Assembly: GCA_037176705.1 (NCBI GenBank) | Contig: CM073896.1 | Location: 21,030,708 to 21,094,707 of the forward strand | Direction: 5' to 3' | Origin: Molossus alvarezi | Taxonomy: Eukaryota; Chordata; Mammalia; Chiroptera; Molossidae | DNA length: 64,000 bases | Shown: positions 22,863 to 34,554 of the stretch, in pieces | Layout: each line of letters opens with the position of its first letter | Position numbering within the stretch: the stretch's first letter is position 1 | Made by a program: the position numbers and the translations under genes | Notes under the pieces: generated by a model | What the model was told of the DNA's origin: nothing | The model's input: only the letters and a program-made list of their open reading frames with translations | Database searches by the model: none

Positions 22863-23434
22863 GAAATGGTAATTAGTTCACAGTTTATTAGGCAACTTGT
22901 ACACCTATCAATAATCCTTCAGCAATTCTATGGACTTACTATTTCTCTTTATAAAACTAAGAACTATTTCTAGGAGTTTTATCCATGGCAAATTATGGTA
23001 GCACTTTATTATTTAAAACACTATAATGTAGGGGTCAAAATGTCAGGATTTAGAACAAGCTAAAAAGGCATACTTTCAAAAGCATTGTAAATTGCAATAA
23101 TATAACTTAAACCTTCACGTTTGCATACACAATTGATTCCATTAGAATACCTAGGTGCTTTTGAATTTACATTGGACTATGGGTATGTTCTTTCCATTAT
23201 GAACTAATTGGCTAGGTTCACTATGGTATATTTTTAAGATAGTTACCTGGTGTTATAGTGTAGAAATGTTCTTTCTTGTGGAGCTATTATTACAATGTCT
23301 CAGTAAATAAGTTATTTAGTTGAGCCTTTGTCTTATTTTCAGTTTAATTTTAGCAAATGCTAAAATAATTTTTTCATAAGTGTGTTATGAAAAATTATCT
23401 AATGCTTGCAAGTTTTTTAAGAAACTAGAGTCTA
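22863..23434. other. Unique AT-rich interval
   Basis: Nothing recognised. Confidence 0.4.
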
Positions 23435-23454
23435 GCTTGCAGTTCTTTGCTTTG

Positions 23455-23656
23455 TTTTATTTTTGTTTGTTTTTTTTAGATGTTTTCATTGATATTTTTG
23501 TTTAGAGAGAAAGGGAGATAGAGAGAAACACTGATGTGAAAGAGAAACATCGATCAGCCATGTCCTGCATGCCCTATACTGGGGATAGAAGCCAAAACTC
23601 AGGACTCTTGGGTGCATTAAAAAATGCTCAACCAACTGAGCCACAATGGCCAGGGC
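23455..23656 (-). repeat. Ves-like SINE, antisense
   Basis: T-rich tail, tttagagagaaagggagata, aacatcgatcagccatgtcc, reversed head ctcaaccaactgagccacaa. The agcttgcag target is repeated on both sides (23435-23443 and 23658-23666). Confidence 0.85.
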
Positions 23657-23691
23657 AAGCTTGCAGGGTTTTTTTTAAAAAGTGCAGAGAA

Positions 23692-23890
23692 GCCTGACTA
23701 GCAGGGCTTAGTTGGTTGGGTGTCATCCCATGCACCATGAGGTCACCGGTTCCTCCCTGTCAGGGCACATGCCCAGGTTGCTGGCTTGATGCCAATACGA
23801 GCCATGTGGGAGGCAGCAGATCTCATCGGTGTTTCTATCTCTACCTCTCCTTTCCTCTCTCTAAAAAAATCAATAAAAATGTATTTAAAT
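23692..23890 (+). repeat. Ves-like SINE (older subtype)
   Basis: Head gcctgactagcagggcttag, gcaccatgaggtcaccgg, gcccaggttgctggcttgat, CT-rich tract and caataaaaatg end. Imperfect flanks aaaaagtgcagagaa and aaaaagtaaagggaa fit an aged target duplication. Confidence 0.85.
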
Positions 23891-23953
23891 AAGTAAATAA
23901 AAAGTAAAGGGAATGCCATATATAGATAACCTTGTGGTAGAAATACATTATTT

Positions 23954-24198
23954 ATTTATTTACTTTTTAATCCTCACCCGAGGACATTTTTCCATTTTTT
24001 GTTCAGATAGAGTGGGAGGGAAAGAGAGAGAGAGAAACATTGATGTGAAAGGAACACATCGAGTTGTTGCCACCTGCACGACCCAACCAGAGCCAGGGAC
24101 AAACTGCAACCGAGGTGCATGCCCTTAGCGGGAACTGAACCCGGGTCTCTCTGGACCGCAGGCTGATCCTCTAACCGCTAAGCCAAACTGGCCAGGGT
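23954..24198 (-). repeat. Young Ves SINE, antisense
   Basis: (ttta)n tail, atcctcacccgaggacattt, reversed core caactgcaaccg... and reversed head ctaaccgctaagccaaactg. Perfect 14-bp target duplication gaaatacattattt at 23940-23953 and 24199-24212. Confidence 0.97.
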
Positions 24199-24439
24199 GA
24201 AATACATTATTTTTAAACATAAATAACAGTAAAAAGAAATAAGAAAGTGAAGCAAACTGTTGTGATGATTAAAATGACTAACAGTTATGACGGTTATCTC
24301 ATTTTGAGCAGTGATCATGCTGGCTTTGCATCTTTGGGCAATTTTTATAATCTCTTTGGATCTTTGCATGTGATTGATTAATGTTGGAATTAATTAATCT
24401 AGAAGCCCTCTAAGTTTTTTTTTCTGTAAGAATGTTCAC

Positions 24440-25010
24440 AATTTCACTTCCCCCACTACCTACTCTTTCCAATCAGTTACATCAGAAAGTCATTCTATCT
24501 CTAAAATAACTCCCAATTTATCTCCTTTACTTTTTTTTACTGCTACAATTGTAGTTCAACTCTCACCTGAGTTGTTATTCCAACAGATTTTCAATTTGTC
24601 TTCCTTTACTTTCTCTTACCCCAGAACAATTGTTATTCCACAAAATAGCCAGAGCCATTTTGAAATGTTGAATCAGACTGTGTCATTCTGGATAAAACTT
24701 CAAGTAACTTTCCAGTGTATTTAGAAGAGAATCCATTTCTTATCATGACCTGGAGTAACATCTCTTCTTGGCCCCTTCTGCACATTTACTGACTTCTCTA
24801 ACACTTTCCACCAGTTTATGTCCCAGCCATACTGGACTTGAACTTGCTAGTAAGCTCTTCCTTTGCAGAGACATTGGATATGATATTTACTTTGCATAGA
24901 ATAAACTTCCCCCTTATTATCACAAGGATAGAACTATCTTGTCATAAAGGTCTTACATTAAATAGCGCTTGCTTGATGAGGGCTTTCTTGACTATCAAAG
25001 GTAAATTGGT
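24440..25010 (+). repeat. L2 LINE fragment
   Basis: Order and wording follow the 3' half of L2 ORF2: attccacaaaatagccagag, agactgtgtcattctggat, tatgtcccagccatactgg, cttcctttgcagag, ttgatgagggctttcttgac. Strongly diverged, with no frame left. Confidence 0.7.
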
Positions 25011-25045
25011 AAGACTTTGGCTTCAGCTTTAAAATGCATTTTTAA

Positions 25046-25256
25046 AAAAATTTGTTATTGATTTTAGAGAGAGAGAAAGGGGGAGGGAGAGAGAGAGAGA
25101 AACATCAGTGAGAGAGAACATCGATTGGTTGCCTCCTGCATGTCCCCAACTGGAGATTGGGCCCACAACCGGGCATGTGCCCTGACTGGGAATCGAACTG
25201 GCATGCCCTCTTGGTGCATGGGTCAATGCTCAACCACTGAGCAATACCAGCCAGGC
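25046..25256 (-). repeat. Ves-like SINE (older subtype), antisense
   Basis: tttgttattgattttagag, GA tract, cgattggttgcctcctgcat, reversed head caatgctcaaccactgagca. Target duplication taaaatg(c/t)a.ttttaaa at 25030-25046 and 25257-25275. Confidence 0.92.
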
Positions 25257-25539
25257 TAAAATGTAGATTTTTAAAGTTGTCATTTCCATCTTTATGCAAA
25301 GAAAATGTAGAACAGTCCAAAAATCAGGGATATTTTGAGGCTCATGAAAGAACTGGGTTTGCAGTTTGCAAAATGCATCTCCAAATCTGCAAGATAAACA
25401 AACTCAAAAGTCAAAGCTAAGACCCATTTACCTAAAGCAAGAAATGCCAGATAAATACATTTGTGGGAAAACTTACATAGTAGTTTTGATGGATTGTTGG
25501 AGGCTGAGTGTAGACCAGTGGGAGAGTAAAAACCTCCTA

Positions 25540-26375
25540 GGAACTGCAGTCATGGGTGGAGGAGGTCACAGTTTATCCCCAGAAACCCTACCACATTCTC
25601 ACAGGGAAAATAGGAGAAAGATCCCTCCTGGTGCTGATGGTAAGAGGAGGAAGAGAAATCCTTGTGAAATACATCCAGATTCTTCTCCAGGTAAGCATGA
25701 AGATAGACCAACGAAAATTTTCAAAAATAAACATAACATCTAAGAACTGTGGAACAGTTTCAAAATGTGTGACATGAATAATTAAAATATCAGAAAAAGA
25801 AAAAGGAAATGAAGTATAAAATATATTTGAAGTCATAAGGTTGAGAATTTTCAAACAAATAATGGGCATTAAACCACATATTCAGGAAGTTTAGAGATTA
25901 CAAAATAATATAAATACAAAGAAAAATGATGATACCTACTCATAGGTAAATTGAAGCAAATAGAAAATAAAAAAGAAAATCTTGAGAAAAGCTGGGGGTT
26001 AGTGGGAGGTCGCTAACATTATCTATAGAGGAGCAATAATAGAAATTACATCAGACTTTTATCAAAATTACATAAAAAAAACTTGGGAGTAAAGAGAAAG
26101 TGGAGTGTAATATATAGAGTGAGAAAGAAAGAAAAAAAATACACCAACCTAGAATTCTGTATCCAGTAAAATTATCCTTCAAAACTGAAGGAGAAATGAA
26201 AACTTTCTAAGAAATAACTGAGACAATCCATTTATAGAACCCTTGTTCTTGAAGGAATATTAAAAAAAAAAAGATTGTTCAGATAAAAATAAATTCTATA
26301 TGTCAAAAATATGAATCTACATAAAGAGCATTGGCAAAGGAATAAATGAAGATAACATAGTTGAATTATAAGTGA
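25540..26375 (+). repeat. Old L1, ORF1-proximal region (outer layer of a nest)
   Basis: aaaatcttgagaaaagctgg, accaacctagaattctgta tcc, aaaattatccttcaaaactg aag and cagataaaaataaattc are the conserved ORF1-end/inter-ORF text of older mammalian L1s. The endonuclease part resumes at about 26975 after an inserted L1 3' end. Frames are destroyed. Confidence 0.65.
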
Positions 26376-26970
26376 AATCAAATACCATATGATCTCACTT
26401 ATGTAGAATCTAATGAACAAAATAAAGTGACAAACAAAATAGTTGATTTTTAATTCCTAATTGATTAAAAATGATTTTTTTAAAAATAACGACTAACAAT
26501 TAGCTGGATAATTTTAGCACAAGGATAAATGAATTAAATGCTACCAAGGTCACAAAAGACAAAAAAATGGAATTGGGAATACTTTGTTATAAAATACCTG
26601 CACTAGACATGAAGCAGAAAAGTGTTATTTGAAGGGGAACTTGGACAACTGAAAATTTTATATTGTAAACTTTAGGGTAATCACCATATTTTTAGAAAGA
26701 AGTATAATTCATCCACTTTAAAAACAGAGAAAATAAAATTGTAAAATGGTCAGTTCAAACAAAAGAAGGAAGGAAACCTCTGGGAATAAATAGAAAACAG
26801 TTATACATATAGTAGATATGCTAAGTCAATTTTACTCATTCTTACATTAATTGTATAAATATTCCAATAAAAACAGATTACCTATGATGTATCATAGAAT
26901 TAATTGTCCATGGAAAATTACATAATCTTATTAATATCACCCCAATAAGATTAATTTAAAAAAATAACAG
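26376..26970 (+). repeat. 5'-truncated L1 3' end inserted in the old L1
   Basis: ataccatatgatctcacttatg, atctaatgaacaaaataaag, cctatgatgtatcatag and the terminal ccccaataagattaatttaa plus A-rich tail make a sense L1 3' UTR. It separates the ORF1-proximal and endonuclease parts of the outer L1. Confidence 0.75.
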
Positions 26971-27025
26971 AAAGAAAGAGAAAAAATCAGATTATCAGAA
27001 TGGGCTATTTAAAAAATTCAAGATC

Positions 27026-27990
27026 CCATTCAATTGATTGCCTTTTTCTTTTGGTAACCGTTTCTTTTGCTGTGAAGAGAAGCTTTTTAGTTTGATACAG
27101 TCCTGCATTTATTTTTGCTTTTACTTCACTTGCCTTTAGGGTCAAACTCATAAAATCCTCTCAAAGACCAAGGTCCATAAGTTAAGTACCCATGTTTTCT
27201 TCTATGTAGTTTATTGATTCAGGTCTTACATTTAGGTCTTTGATACATTTTGAGTTATTTTTTTTCTATACAGGAACAAACTGTAATCTAGTCTCATTCT
27301 ACTGCATGTGAATTTCAACTTTTCCCAGCACCATTATTGAAGAGACTATTTTTTTTTTAATTGTATATTTTTGGTTCTTTTGTTGAAAGTTATTTGCCAG
27401 TGTACATGTGGGTTTATTTCTGGGCTTTCAATTCTGTTCCCTTGGTCAATTAGTCTTTTTTTTTTTTTTGGCCCATACCATAACTGTTAGATTACTGTAA
27501 CTTTGTAGTAAAATTTGAAGTCAGAAAGTCTGATACCTCCAGTTTTATGCTTTTATCTCAATATTGCTGTGGCTATCTGGAGTTTTTGTGTTATCATATA
27601 AATCTGATGATTTCTTGTTCTGTTTCTTTTTTAACAATGCCATTGGAATTTTAATGGGAATTGCATTATATCTGTATATTGCTTTGCGTGATATGGATAT
27701 TTTAACTATGATTATTTTTACAATTCTTTAACACAGAATATTTTTCAATTTCTTTGTGTTTTTTTCAGTCTCTTAATAATGCCATGTAGTTTTCAGTGAA
27801 TAGGTCCTTCACATCCTCTATTAAGTTTATTTCTAGGTATTTCATTCTTTTTGTTGCAGTTGCAAAAAATGTTTTTTAAATTTATTTTTCTGAACTTTCA
27901 TAGTTACAGGAATGCAATGGATTTGTGAATTTTGATTTTGTATTCTTCAATTTCATGGATTTGTTTATTGTTTCTGATATAGTTTTGGTG
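27026..27990 (-). repeat. Inverted 5' part of a twin-primed L1
   Basis: This is antisense L1 ORF2 text (ctttggtcaattagt-like, cccagcaccattattgaag, ttaggtctttgatacattt, gttctgtttcttttttaac). In L1 order, its minus-strand end (gcaaaagaaacggttacc..) lies just upstream of the sense segment that begins at 27991. Left target flank: aaaaattcaagatcc, 27011-27025. Confidence 0.85.
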
Positions 27991-28323
27991 GTATAATACT
28001 CAAAATATATAAAGAATTCTGACAACTCAACACCCGAAAAACAAATAATCCGATTAAAAGTGGGCAGAAGAATTGAACAGACACTGTTCCCAAGAAGACA
28101 TACAAATGGCCAACAAATATATTAAAAAATACTTAGGTTCACTAACTATTAAGAAAATGCAAATCAGCCCTGGCCGGTTTGGCTAAGCAGTTAGAGCATC
28201 GGCCTGTGGTCCAGAGAGACCCGGGTTTGGTTTCCGCTAAGGGCACATGTCTTGTTTGCAGTGTGTTCCCTGCCCTGGTTGGGTCATGTGGGTGGTAACA
28301 ACTCAATGTGTCCCTTTCACATC

Positions 28324-28367
<44 letters not shown>

Positions 28368-29245
28368 CACACATACACACAGACAGACACACACACACAC
28401 ACTCTATCTGAACAAAATGTGGGAAAACGTCCTCGGGTGAGGATTAAAAAGATAATAATAATCATAAAAGAAGAAAATGCAAATCAAAACTATAATGGAT
28501 ACTACCTCACACTGTTAGAGTGGCTATTATCAATATGACAAGTAATAACAAGTGTTGAAGAGGTTGTAGAGAAAAAGAAACCCTCATTCACTGCTGGTGG
28601 GAATGTAGACTAGTACAGGCACTATGGTAGAAAGTATGGCTCATCCTCAAAAATTAAGAATAGAATTATCATATGACCCAGCAACCTGGATATCTACCTG
28701 AAAATTTCTGAACATTTATTCCCATAGATATATACACCCCTATGTTTCTTACAATATTATTTATGGTGGTCAAGACATGAAAATAACCAAAGACCAAGGT
28801 ATCTTTTGATAGAGGACTGAGTGAAGAAAATGTGGTACATGTATGCAATGGAATACCACAAGCCATAAGAAAAGATGAAATACTGCCATTGTGACAATAT
28901 GAATGGATCTTGAGAAGATCATGCTAAGCAAAATAAGTCATACAGAATAAGTCAAGAGTCATATGTAGAACATGAAACTGAAAGCAACGAATGAACAAAC
29001 AAGAAAAATACATTTTAAAAAGCTCATCATAGACAAAGACAGCAGGATAGTAGTTAGCAGAGTGAAGGACAGCAAAGGGTAAAGGGGGTCAAATATATAA
29101 TGATGGAAGATTATTTGACTTTGGGTGGCAAATACGCAATGCAATATAGAGATGATACATCATAAAATTATACACTTAAAATTTATATAATTTTATTAAA
29201 AAATGTTCCCCAATACATTTAATAAAAATTGGAAAAAATAAATAA
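27991..29245 (+). repeat. Sense 3' part of the same twin-primed L1
   Basis: It starts tataatactcaaaatatataaag, continues through ORF2 end (ggtacatgtatgcaatgg) and the 3' UTR (aaactgaaagcaacgaatg, cccaatacatttaataaaa). It is interrupted by a Ves SINE at 28167-28470. The right flank aaaattgaagatcc (29247-29260) matches the left flank of the inverted part, so both halves belong to a single insertion. Confidence 0.88.
28167..28470 (+). repeat. Young Ves SINE with expanded (TC)n(CA)n
   Basis: gccctggccggtttggctaa head, gggtttggtttccgc, tail cgtcctcgggtgaggatt. The pyrimidine tract has grown into (TC)n followed by (CA)n with ga interruptions at 28326-28402. Perfect 16-bp target duplication aagaaaatgcaaatca at 28151-28166 and 28471-28486. 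Confidence 0.97.
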
Positions 29246-29798
29246 AATTGAAGATCCTACTGTGTACTGTCTAACAAAAAAAACTCACTCTAAATATCAA
29301 GATTCTGAGAGATTAAAATGAAAATAACATACCATCTGAAACTTCTAAACAAAAATAAAATAGCTATATAATTTCAGATTCTGTATTCATAACATTGTTA
29401 ATATTGAGAAAAAAAGGAGAGCTTCATAATGATAAAGGGGTCAATTCTTTACAAAGATATTATAATCTTAAAATGCAAACATACTTAACAACAGAGCATC
29501 AAAGTAAGTGAAGCAAAAACTAACATAATATAGAGAAATAGGTCTTCAATCATAGTTGAGATATTGAACCTGTCCCTCTTTAGTTATTGATAGATTAAGC
29601 AGGCAAAAAATCACCCAGTGTATAATTGAACTGAACAACAATATCAATCAATGTGATCTATTTTAAATTTATAGAATGTTCTATTCAATAATAAAGGAAT
29701 GTGCGTTCTTCTCAAGCTCTCATGGAATATTCATTCACCAAGACAGACCATATACTGGGCCACAGAGCACACTTTAATAAATTTTAAAAAATAGAAAA
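29246..29798 (+). repeat. Old L1 endonuclease region (outer layer continued)
   Basis: gaagatcctactgtgtactg tctaac, gttgagatattgaacctg, gttctattcaataa...gtgcgttcttctcaagctct catgg, gacagaccatatactgggccac are ORF2 endonuclease-domain text. It joins the short 26975-27025 piece across the twin-primed L1 and continues at 30495. Confidence 0.8.
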
Positions 29799-30494
29799 CA
29801 GCCCTGGCCAGTTTGGCTCAGTGGTTAGAGCGTCAACCTGCGGTCCAGAGAGAACCGGGTTTGGTTCCCGCTAAGGGCGTATACCTCGGTTGCAGTTTGT
29901 CCCCGGCCCTGGTTGGGTTGTGCAGGTGGTAGCCACTCGATGTGTTCCTTTCACCTCGATGTTTTCTTTTTTCTCTCTCTCTCTTCCTCTCTCTCCTTTC
30001 CACTCTATCTGAACAAAAAATGGAAAAATGTCCTCAGGTGAGGATAAAAAAAAGTATAGGAAACAGCCCAAATGTCACATCAATGGACAAATGGATAAAA
30101 AAGCTGTGGTACATATACACAATGGAGTACTATGCAGCTGTAATAAAGAAAGATCTCTTATCCTTTGAGACGACGTAGAGGGACCTGGAAAGTATTATCC
30201 TAAGCAAAACAAGCCAAACAGAGAAAGACAAGTATCATATGATTTCACTTATTTGTGGGATATAATGAACATAACAGTCTGATGAATGGGGTAGTCCCAG
30301 AGATGTGGAAGTGGGGTACAGTCTGACAATCCCCAGAAGAGGAGGTGGTGGGGAGATAAAACACAGAACTTATATGCATGGATGCATGAACAATGGACAT
30401 GGGCAACAAAGCTGGGGACAGGGTGGGACGGGAGAGGGAGGGGGCAATCAGTCGGGGACAAAGGAGAAACATCTGCAACAAAAATAAATAATAA
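29799..30494 (+). repeat. Young-family L1 3' end, itself split by a Ves SINE
   Basis: A 5'-truncated copy of the same L1 family as at 9.9 kb: acagcccaaatgtcacatc, gagtactatgcagctgtaat, gaacataacagtctgatgaa and an aaataaataataaaaaa end. Its left 3-10 bases are separated from the rest by a Ves SINE. The flanks aaaaaatagaaa (29787-29798) and aaaaaatagaaa (about 30493-30504) look like its own target duplication in the outer L1. Confidence 0.85.
29801..30054 (+). repeat. Young Ves SINE
   Basis: Complete head (gccctggccagtttggctca), gggtttggttcccgc, ggttgcagtttgtccccgg, tail gtcctcaggtgaggat plus A8. Target duplication ataggaaacagcc/atagaaaacagcc at 30056-30068 and 29791-29803. It sits at the 5' edge of a truncated L1. 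Confidence 0.95.
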
Positions 30495-30720
30495 AAAAAT
30501 AGAAATCATGCAATATATGTTTTCAGCAAATAATGCAATTAAACTATTAGTAATTGAATGGTAGTTGGAAAAATCTTCAAATATTTGGAAATTATATAAC
30601 ACATTCACAAATTACCCATATGCCAATGAATTCTCAGGTGAAGTTAAAAAACATTTCACGTAAATGAAAATCAATTATATTTGTGAGATGCAGAAAACCT
30701 CATATACACACAAACAGTCC
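30495..30720 (+). repeat. Old L1 endonuclease region (outer layer, last part)
   Basis: atagaaatcatgcaatatat gttttc, gcaattaaactattagtaat tg, caaatatttggaaattatat aac is the direct continuation of the 29246-29798 endonuclease text. Confidence 0.75.
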
Positions 30721-31766
30721 TCAGATAGAAATGTATAACATTAGACACATATATTGGAAAATATTTGAATTCATTAAGCTAATTGTCTATTCCCTTTATA
30801 TTCTCAGAACCCCGAACAGAGTCCGTCAGCAAGCTTATTTCTGAAGTAATCACACTGGCAGCAAGATGTTGTTTCAATTCCCTATAATAACAATCCTAAC
30901 ACAAACAACATTGAGTGGAAGACAACATACTTTCTGGGAAAGTGTTTTTGGTTGGCCCGAAGCTTAAATGAAGTGCAGTATACTTACAGAATCTAAGAGT
31001 AAAGCAACCCAGTGGAGAATATAATTTGACCTGACCATTTTCTGTATCTACTATTTTAATAATATTCAGTGAATATTGTAAACTACACAATGTGTCCTAT
31101 TTATTTTAATTACTTGACTTCTATTTGTAGGTACATTTCTTTCTTACTTCCACAGGAATTTTATTTTTTTCTTTTCTCCCCTTCCCAGTCTCAATTTGCA
31201 TGTAGAATGCTCATTGCAGAAGCACACAGACAGATTGAGGTTTCGCAGGAGACATTAAATGCGGCATGCAGCTGAAGAAATTAAGCCTTCAGGGACCCAC
31301 CAGAAGCTCCACCTAATACAAAGCTCTGGTTATGATCCTATTGTGAACTCCATCTATTATACACAAGGATACAAAAAAGTCTGAGCTACTCAACAAAGTT
31401 CTCTTGAATGTTCTCCATGATTTTTAATGTTGTTGCATGACCTAGTGATCAATAGGACGGACGCAGCTCAAAAAGTCTTCTGCACTGCCCTACATTTTCT
31501 TTTGTCCTCTTCTATATCCTTCCTCAAACAAGCCTCACAGATTCTGTAGAGAAGTGTCTCTAATTCTTTATATCTGTCATAAAAAAAATCATCTTAAATT
31601 TTAAGTTGTCATGACTTCTTACCCATGGTATTACAGTGGAAGAAACAAAAGAATTCCTCAAATAACTGCACAAGAAGATTGATATTAACTGTTTCCTTTC
31701 AGAAATTTTATTTTTAATTTCAAGGGCAGTACATACTTGTTTAAAAAATTACAGCTGTGTACAACA
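30721..31766. other. Unique interval, no gene recognised
   Basis: Beyond the L1 nest I recognise neither repeat nor gene. Confidence 0.4.
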
Positions 31767-31782
31767 AAAAGTGAGATTTCTG

Positions 31783-32039
31783 CCCTGGCCGGTTTGGCTC
31801 AGAGGTTAGAGCGTCGACCTGCAGCCCCAGAGACCCGGGTTCGGTTTCCGCTAAGAGCATGTACTTCGGTTGCAGTTTGTCCCCAGCCGTGGTTGGGTTG
31901 TGCAGGTGACAGCCACTTGATGTGTCCCTTTCATGTCAATGTTTTGTTTTGTTTTTCTCTCTCTCTCTTCCTCGCTCTCCCCCCCACTCTATCTGAACAA
32001 AAAAATGAAAAAATGTCCTCGGGTGAGGATAAAAAAAAG
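31783..32039 (+). repeat. Young Ves SINE
   Basis: Head ccctggccggtttggctcag, gggttcggtttccgc, tail gtcctcgggtgaggat plus A-rich end. Perfect 16-bp target duplication aaaagtgagatttctg at 31767-31782 and 32040-32055. The apparent 174-codon frame across it is accidental. Confidence 0.97.
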
Positions 32040-32524
32040 AAAAGTGAGATTTCTGCTCACCTGGTCCTGTGCAGTTTTACTTCCCCCCTCAGAGACACCC
32101 GAACACCTAGCGGTTTGGTTTATACACGTTTTACTGTGCATCCTTCCATATATACTTATGTATGTATGTATCTATATCTATTTTTACATATTCTGTATTT
32201 ATTAAATTATTTAAATAGCCATATGTTATTCAGTGCAATGGAAGTAATAGTATGTTTTTGACCATTTCTATAATAAGCCACTGTACGAGAAGCCCTGGTC
32301 TACAGAAAAGAGTGATCGCAGAACTCTTCAAGAATCATGGGGCTCCCATTACAATTTCTTCTCTGGGTGCCCCACTCACTTCCAATAACACAGGAGCCCA
32401 TACTTGACCCCCAGCTTTTCTTTAATTAGCTGATTTCTTCTTACCAATTCTATGGTGGCTGGCTACACTCTACAAAAGTTCTGGCAATTCACACATTTAA
32501 CCTCTCTGTGCAGGAGCCTTTCTC

Positions 32525-33040
32525 TTTCCATTAGTCAGGGTTCTGTAGAGAAACAGAACCAATAGGATATACGTATATATAGTTTGTTATATATTAAATG
32601 TATAACAAATTGTCTCATGCATCATAAAGGCTGAGAAGTCCTTTGGTCTGACCTCTAAAATCTGGAGGCCAAAGACAGTTGGTTGTGTAGTTCCATTCGA
32701 GCCCAAAGGCCAGAGAACCAGGGAAGCTGATGGTGTTCATCTTTCTCCAAGTACAGGAGAAGACCAATGTCCAGCTCACCCAGTCAAGCAGAGAGCAAAT
32801 TCTTCTTTCCTCTGCTATTTTATTATTTTCAGCACTCAGCAGAATGGATAGACCTCCCCAAAGGATCTGCTTTACTCAGGCTACAAATTTGAATGCTAAT
32901 CTCATCCAGACACATAGACATACAACCAGGAATAATATTTAGCCAAATATCTAGATACTCAGTGGCCTGGTCAATTGGACACATAAAAACAAAGATCACA
33001 TCCTTCTGGGAATTCAGGCTACTTCTTTGAGGGTTCACAG
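32525..33040 (-). repeat. Ancient MaLR/ERVL-like LTR, antisense
   Basis: Plus-strand text ttagtcagggttctgtagag aaacagaaccaataggata, a middle with cagagaaccagggaagctg atggtg and gcaaattcttctttcctctg, then tgctttactcaggctac, aatgctaatctcatccag and tcaattggacacataaaa. This is the reverse of a common mammalian LTR-like repeat that ends in ctgactaa. I cannot name the subfamily with certainty. Confidence 0.65.
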
Positions 33041-33099
33041 AAACTATGACTTAGTAGATTATCTTTTTGTTGTTGTTATTTCAGAAACACTGTACTTTC

Positions 33100-33700
33100 C
33101 AGTTTTCTGCATAATAGGCAGAGGAGGAAATCCCAGAATTGTCTTATAAAGGCATAAACGAATCACATTATACCCTTGCCTTTTAAAAATCATTCAGTTA
33201 ATTCCATTTGTGCTTAACAGAAAATCAAAACTTGTTACATGGTCCTGAATGCTTTGTCTTCTACCTTCTTTTCTGAATGGCTCTTTTTTTCCTACCATTT
33301 TTTCTCCCTCATTCACCTCTAATACATGTCCCACCTGCAGTCTATCAGTTCTTCAAATGTACCAAAGTATTTATAACCTGATGGCCTTGGACATATTGTT
33401 CCCAAATTCTTCCTCTCAAATTTTTAACTGGTTTATTGATTTTCATACTTAAAGTTATTTTTCAGTTTAAATATCATTTTAAAAGATGTCAGAAAGTTTC
33501 TGTCCATACCATTTTGTTTCCTTTAGAGAATGATTTCTAATAACTGTATTTCTATTTCTATGAGTACATAATGTCTTTGTTTTGCCAAAGCAAGTGTCTT
33601 GAGAACTGATACCAATTCAATTTTGCTAAACATTGAGACTTCAAAGTCTAGAACAGTTTTCCATGCATAATTGGCCATTGACAAATATTTATTGGCTGCT
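33100..33700 (+). repeat. L2 LINE, 3' part
   Basis: attccatttgtgcttaacag, catggtcctgaatgctttg and the terminal tctagaacagttttccatgc ... acaaatatttattgg follow the L2 3' end order. Highly diverged. Confidence 0.6.
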
Positions 33701-34299
33701 CTGGTAAGCATGGATCTTGCCATTTTGAAATTCTGTCTATATATTGTCTAGTTTCATTGGAGCCAAGGCTGATCTCGAAGAAAATAACTTTCCTACAGAA
33801 TAATTTGACATACAGATTAACTTCAAGTACTAAACAACATGTGGTATAGCTTTTGTTTTCTTTTACCCTTCACAAAGCTTTTTGTGATCCCATATGCTTA
33901 GAGCTGTTAATTATTCCCTGTCTTACCGTATTGTCTCTGTTGTGTCTGTTTATATTGCGTGGATTCTCAGAGGAAAACACAAATATGCCAGGTGTGTTGT
34001 TAACAAAACGCATGCACCATAGGAAAAATTGTTAGGTAATGTGGGATATAGATTGTATTGAAAGTTATTCCAATGCCAATAGCATCTATTCATCCAACTT
34101 TTCTTTTAAGACAAGAACGCTGACCTATTTTTTACATTTACTTAAGCCATACTCTTCATTGTGTAATGTTTTTTTTAATAACATTTAAACTAGGCAGAAT
34201 TTCTTTAATAGAGATACCTGTTGTATTGTTTGATATTATTAACTTTGAACTAAGTGATTACTAGAAATAGAAATAAAGTAGATTTAGGCAGGATTTTTC

Positions 34300-34535
34300 C
34301 TTTTTTTTTGATCTTCACTGGAGGATATCATTCCATTTATCTTCAGATAGAGTGGGAGGGAGGGAGAGAGAAAGATCAAAGTGAGAGGGACACATTAACA
34401 GGTTGCCACCCGCATAACCCTGACCAGGACCAGGGACAAGCCGAAACCAAGGGTCGTGCCCATGACTGGAATCAAACCCACAGCTTACTGCTTCATGGGC
34501 CAACATGCTAACTGGTGACCCAAACCAGCTAGGGC
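34300..34535 (-). repeat. Ves SINE, antisense
   Basis: gatcttcactggaggatatc tail, GA tract, aacaggttgccacccgcata, reversed head ctaactggtgacccaaacc. Target duplication agatttagg(c/t)ag.attttt at 34280-34298 and 34536-34554. More diverged than the young subfamily. Confidence 0.93.
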
Positions 34536-34554
34536 AGATTTAGGTAGTATTTTT

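Noticed and set aside
31737..32261. 174-codon plus-strand open frame
   Set aside because: More than half is the complete Ves SINE at 31783-32039; similar frames recur in other Ves copies.
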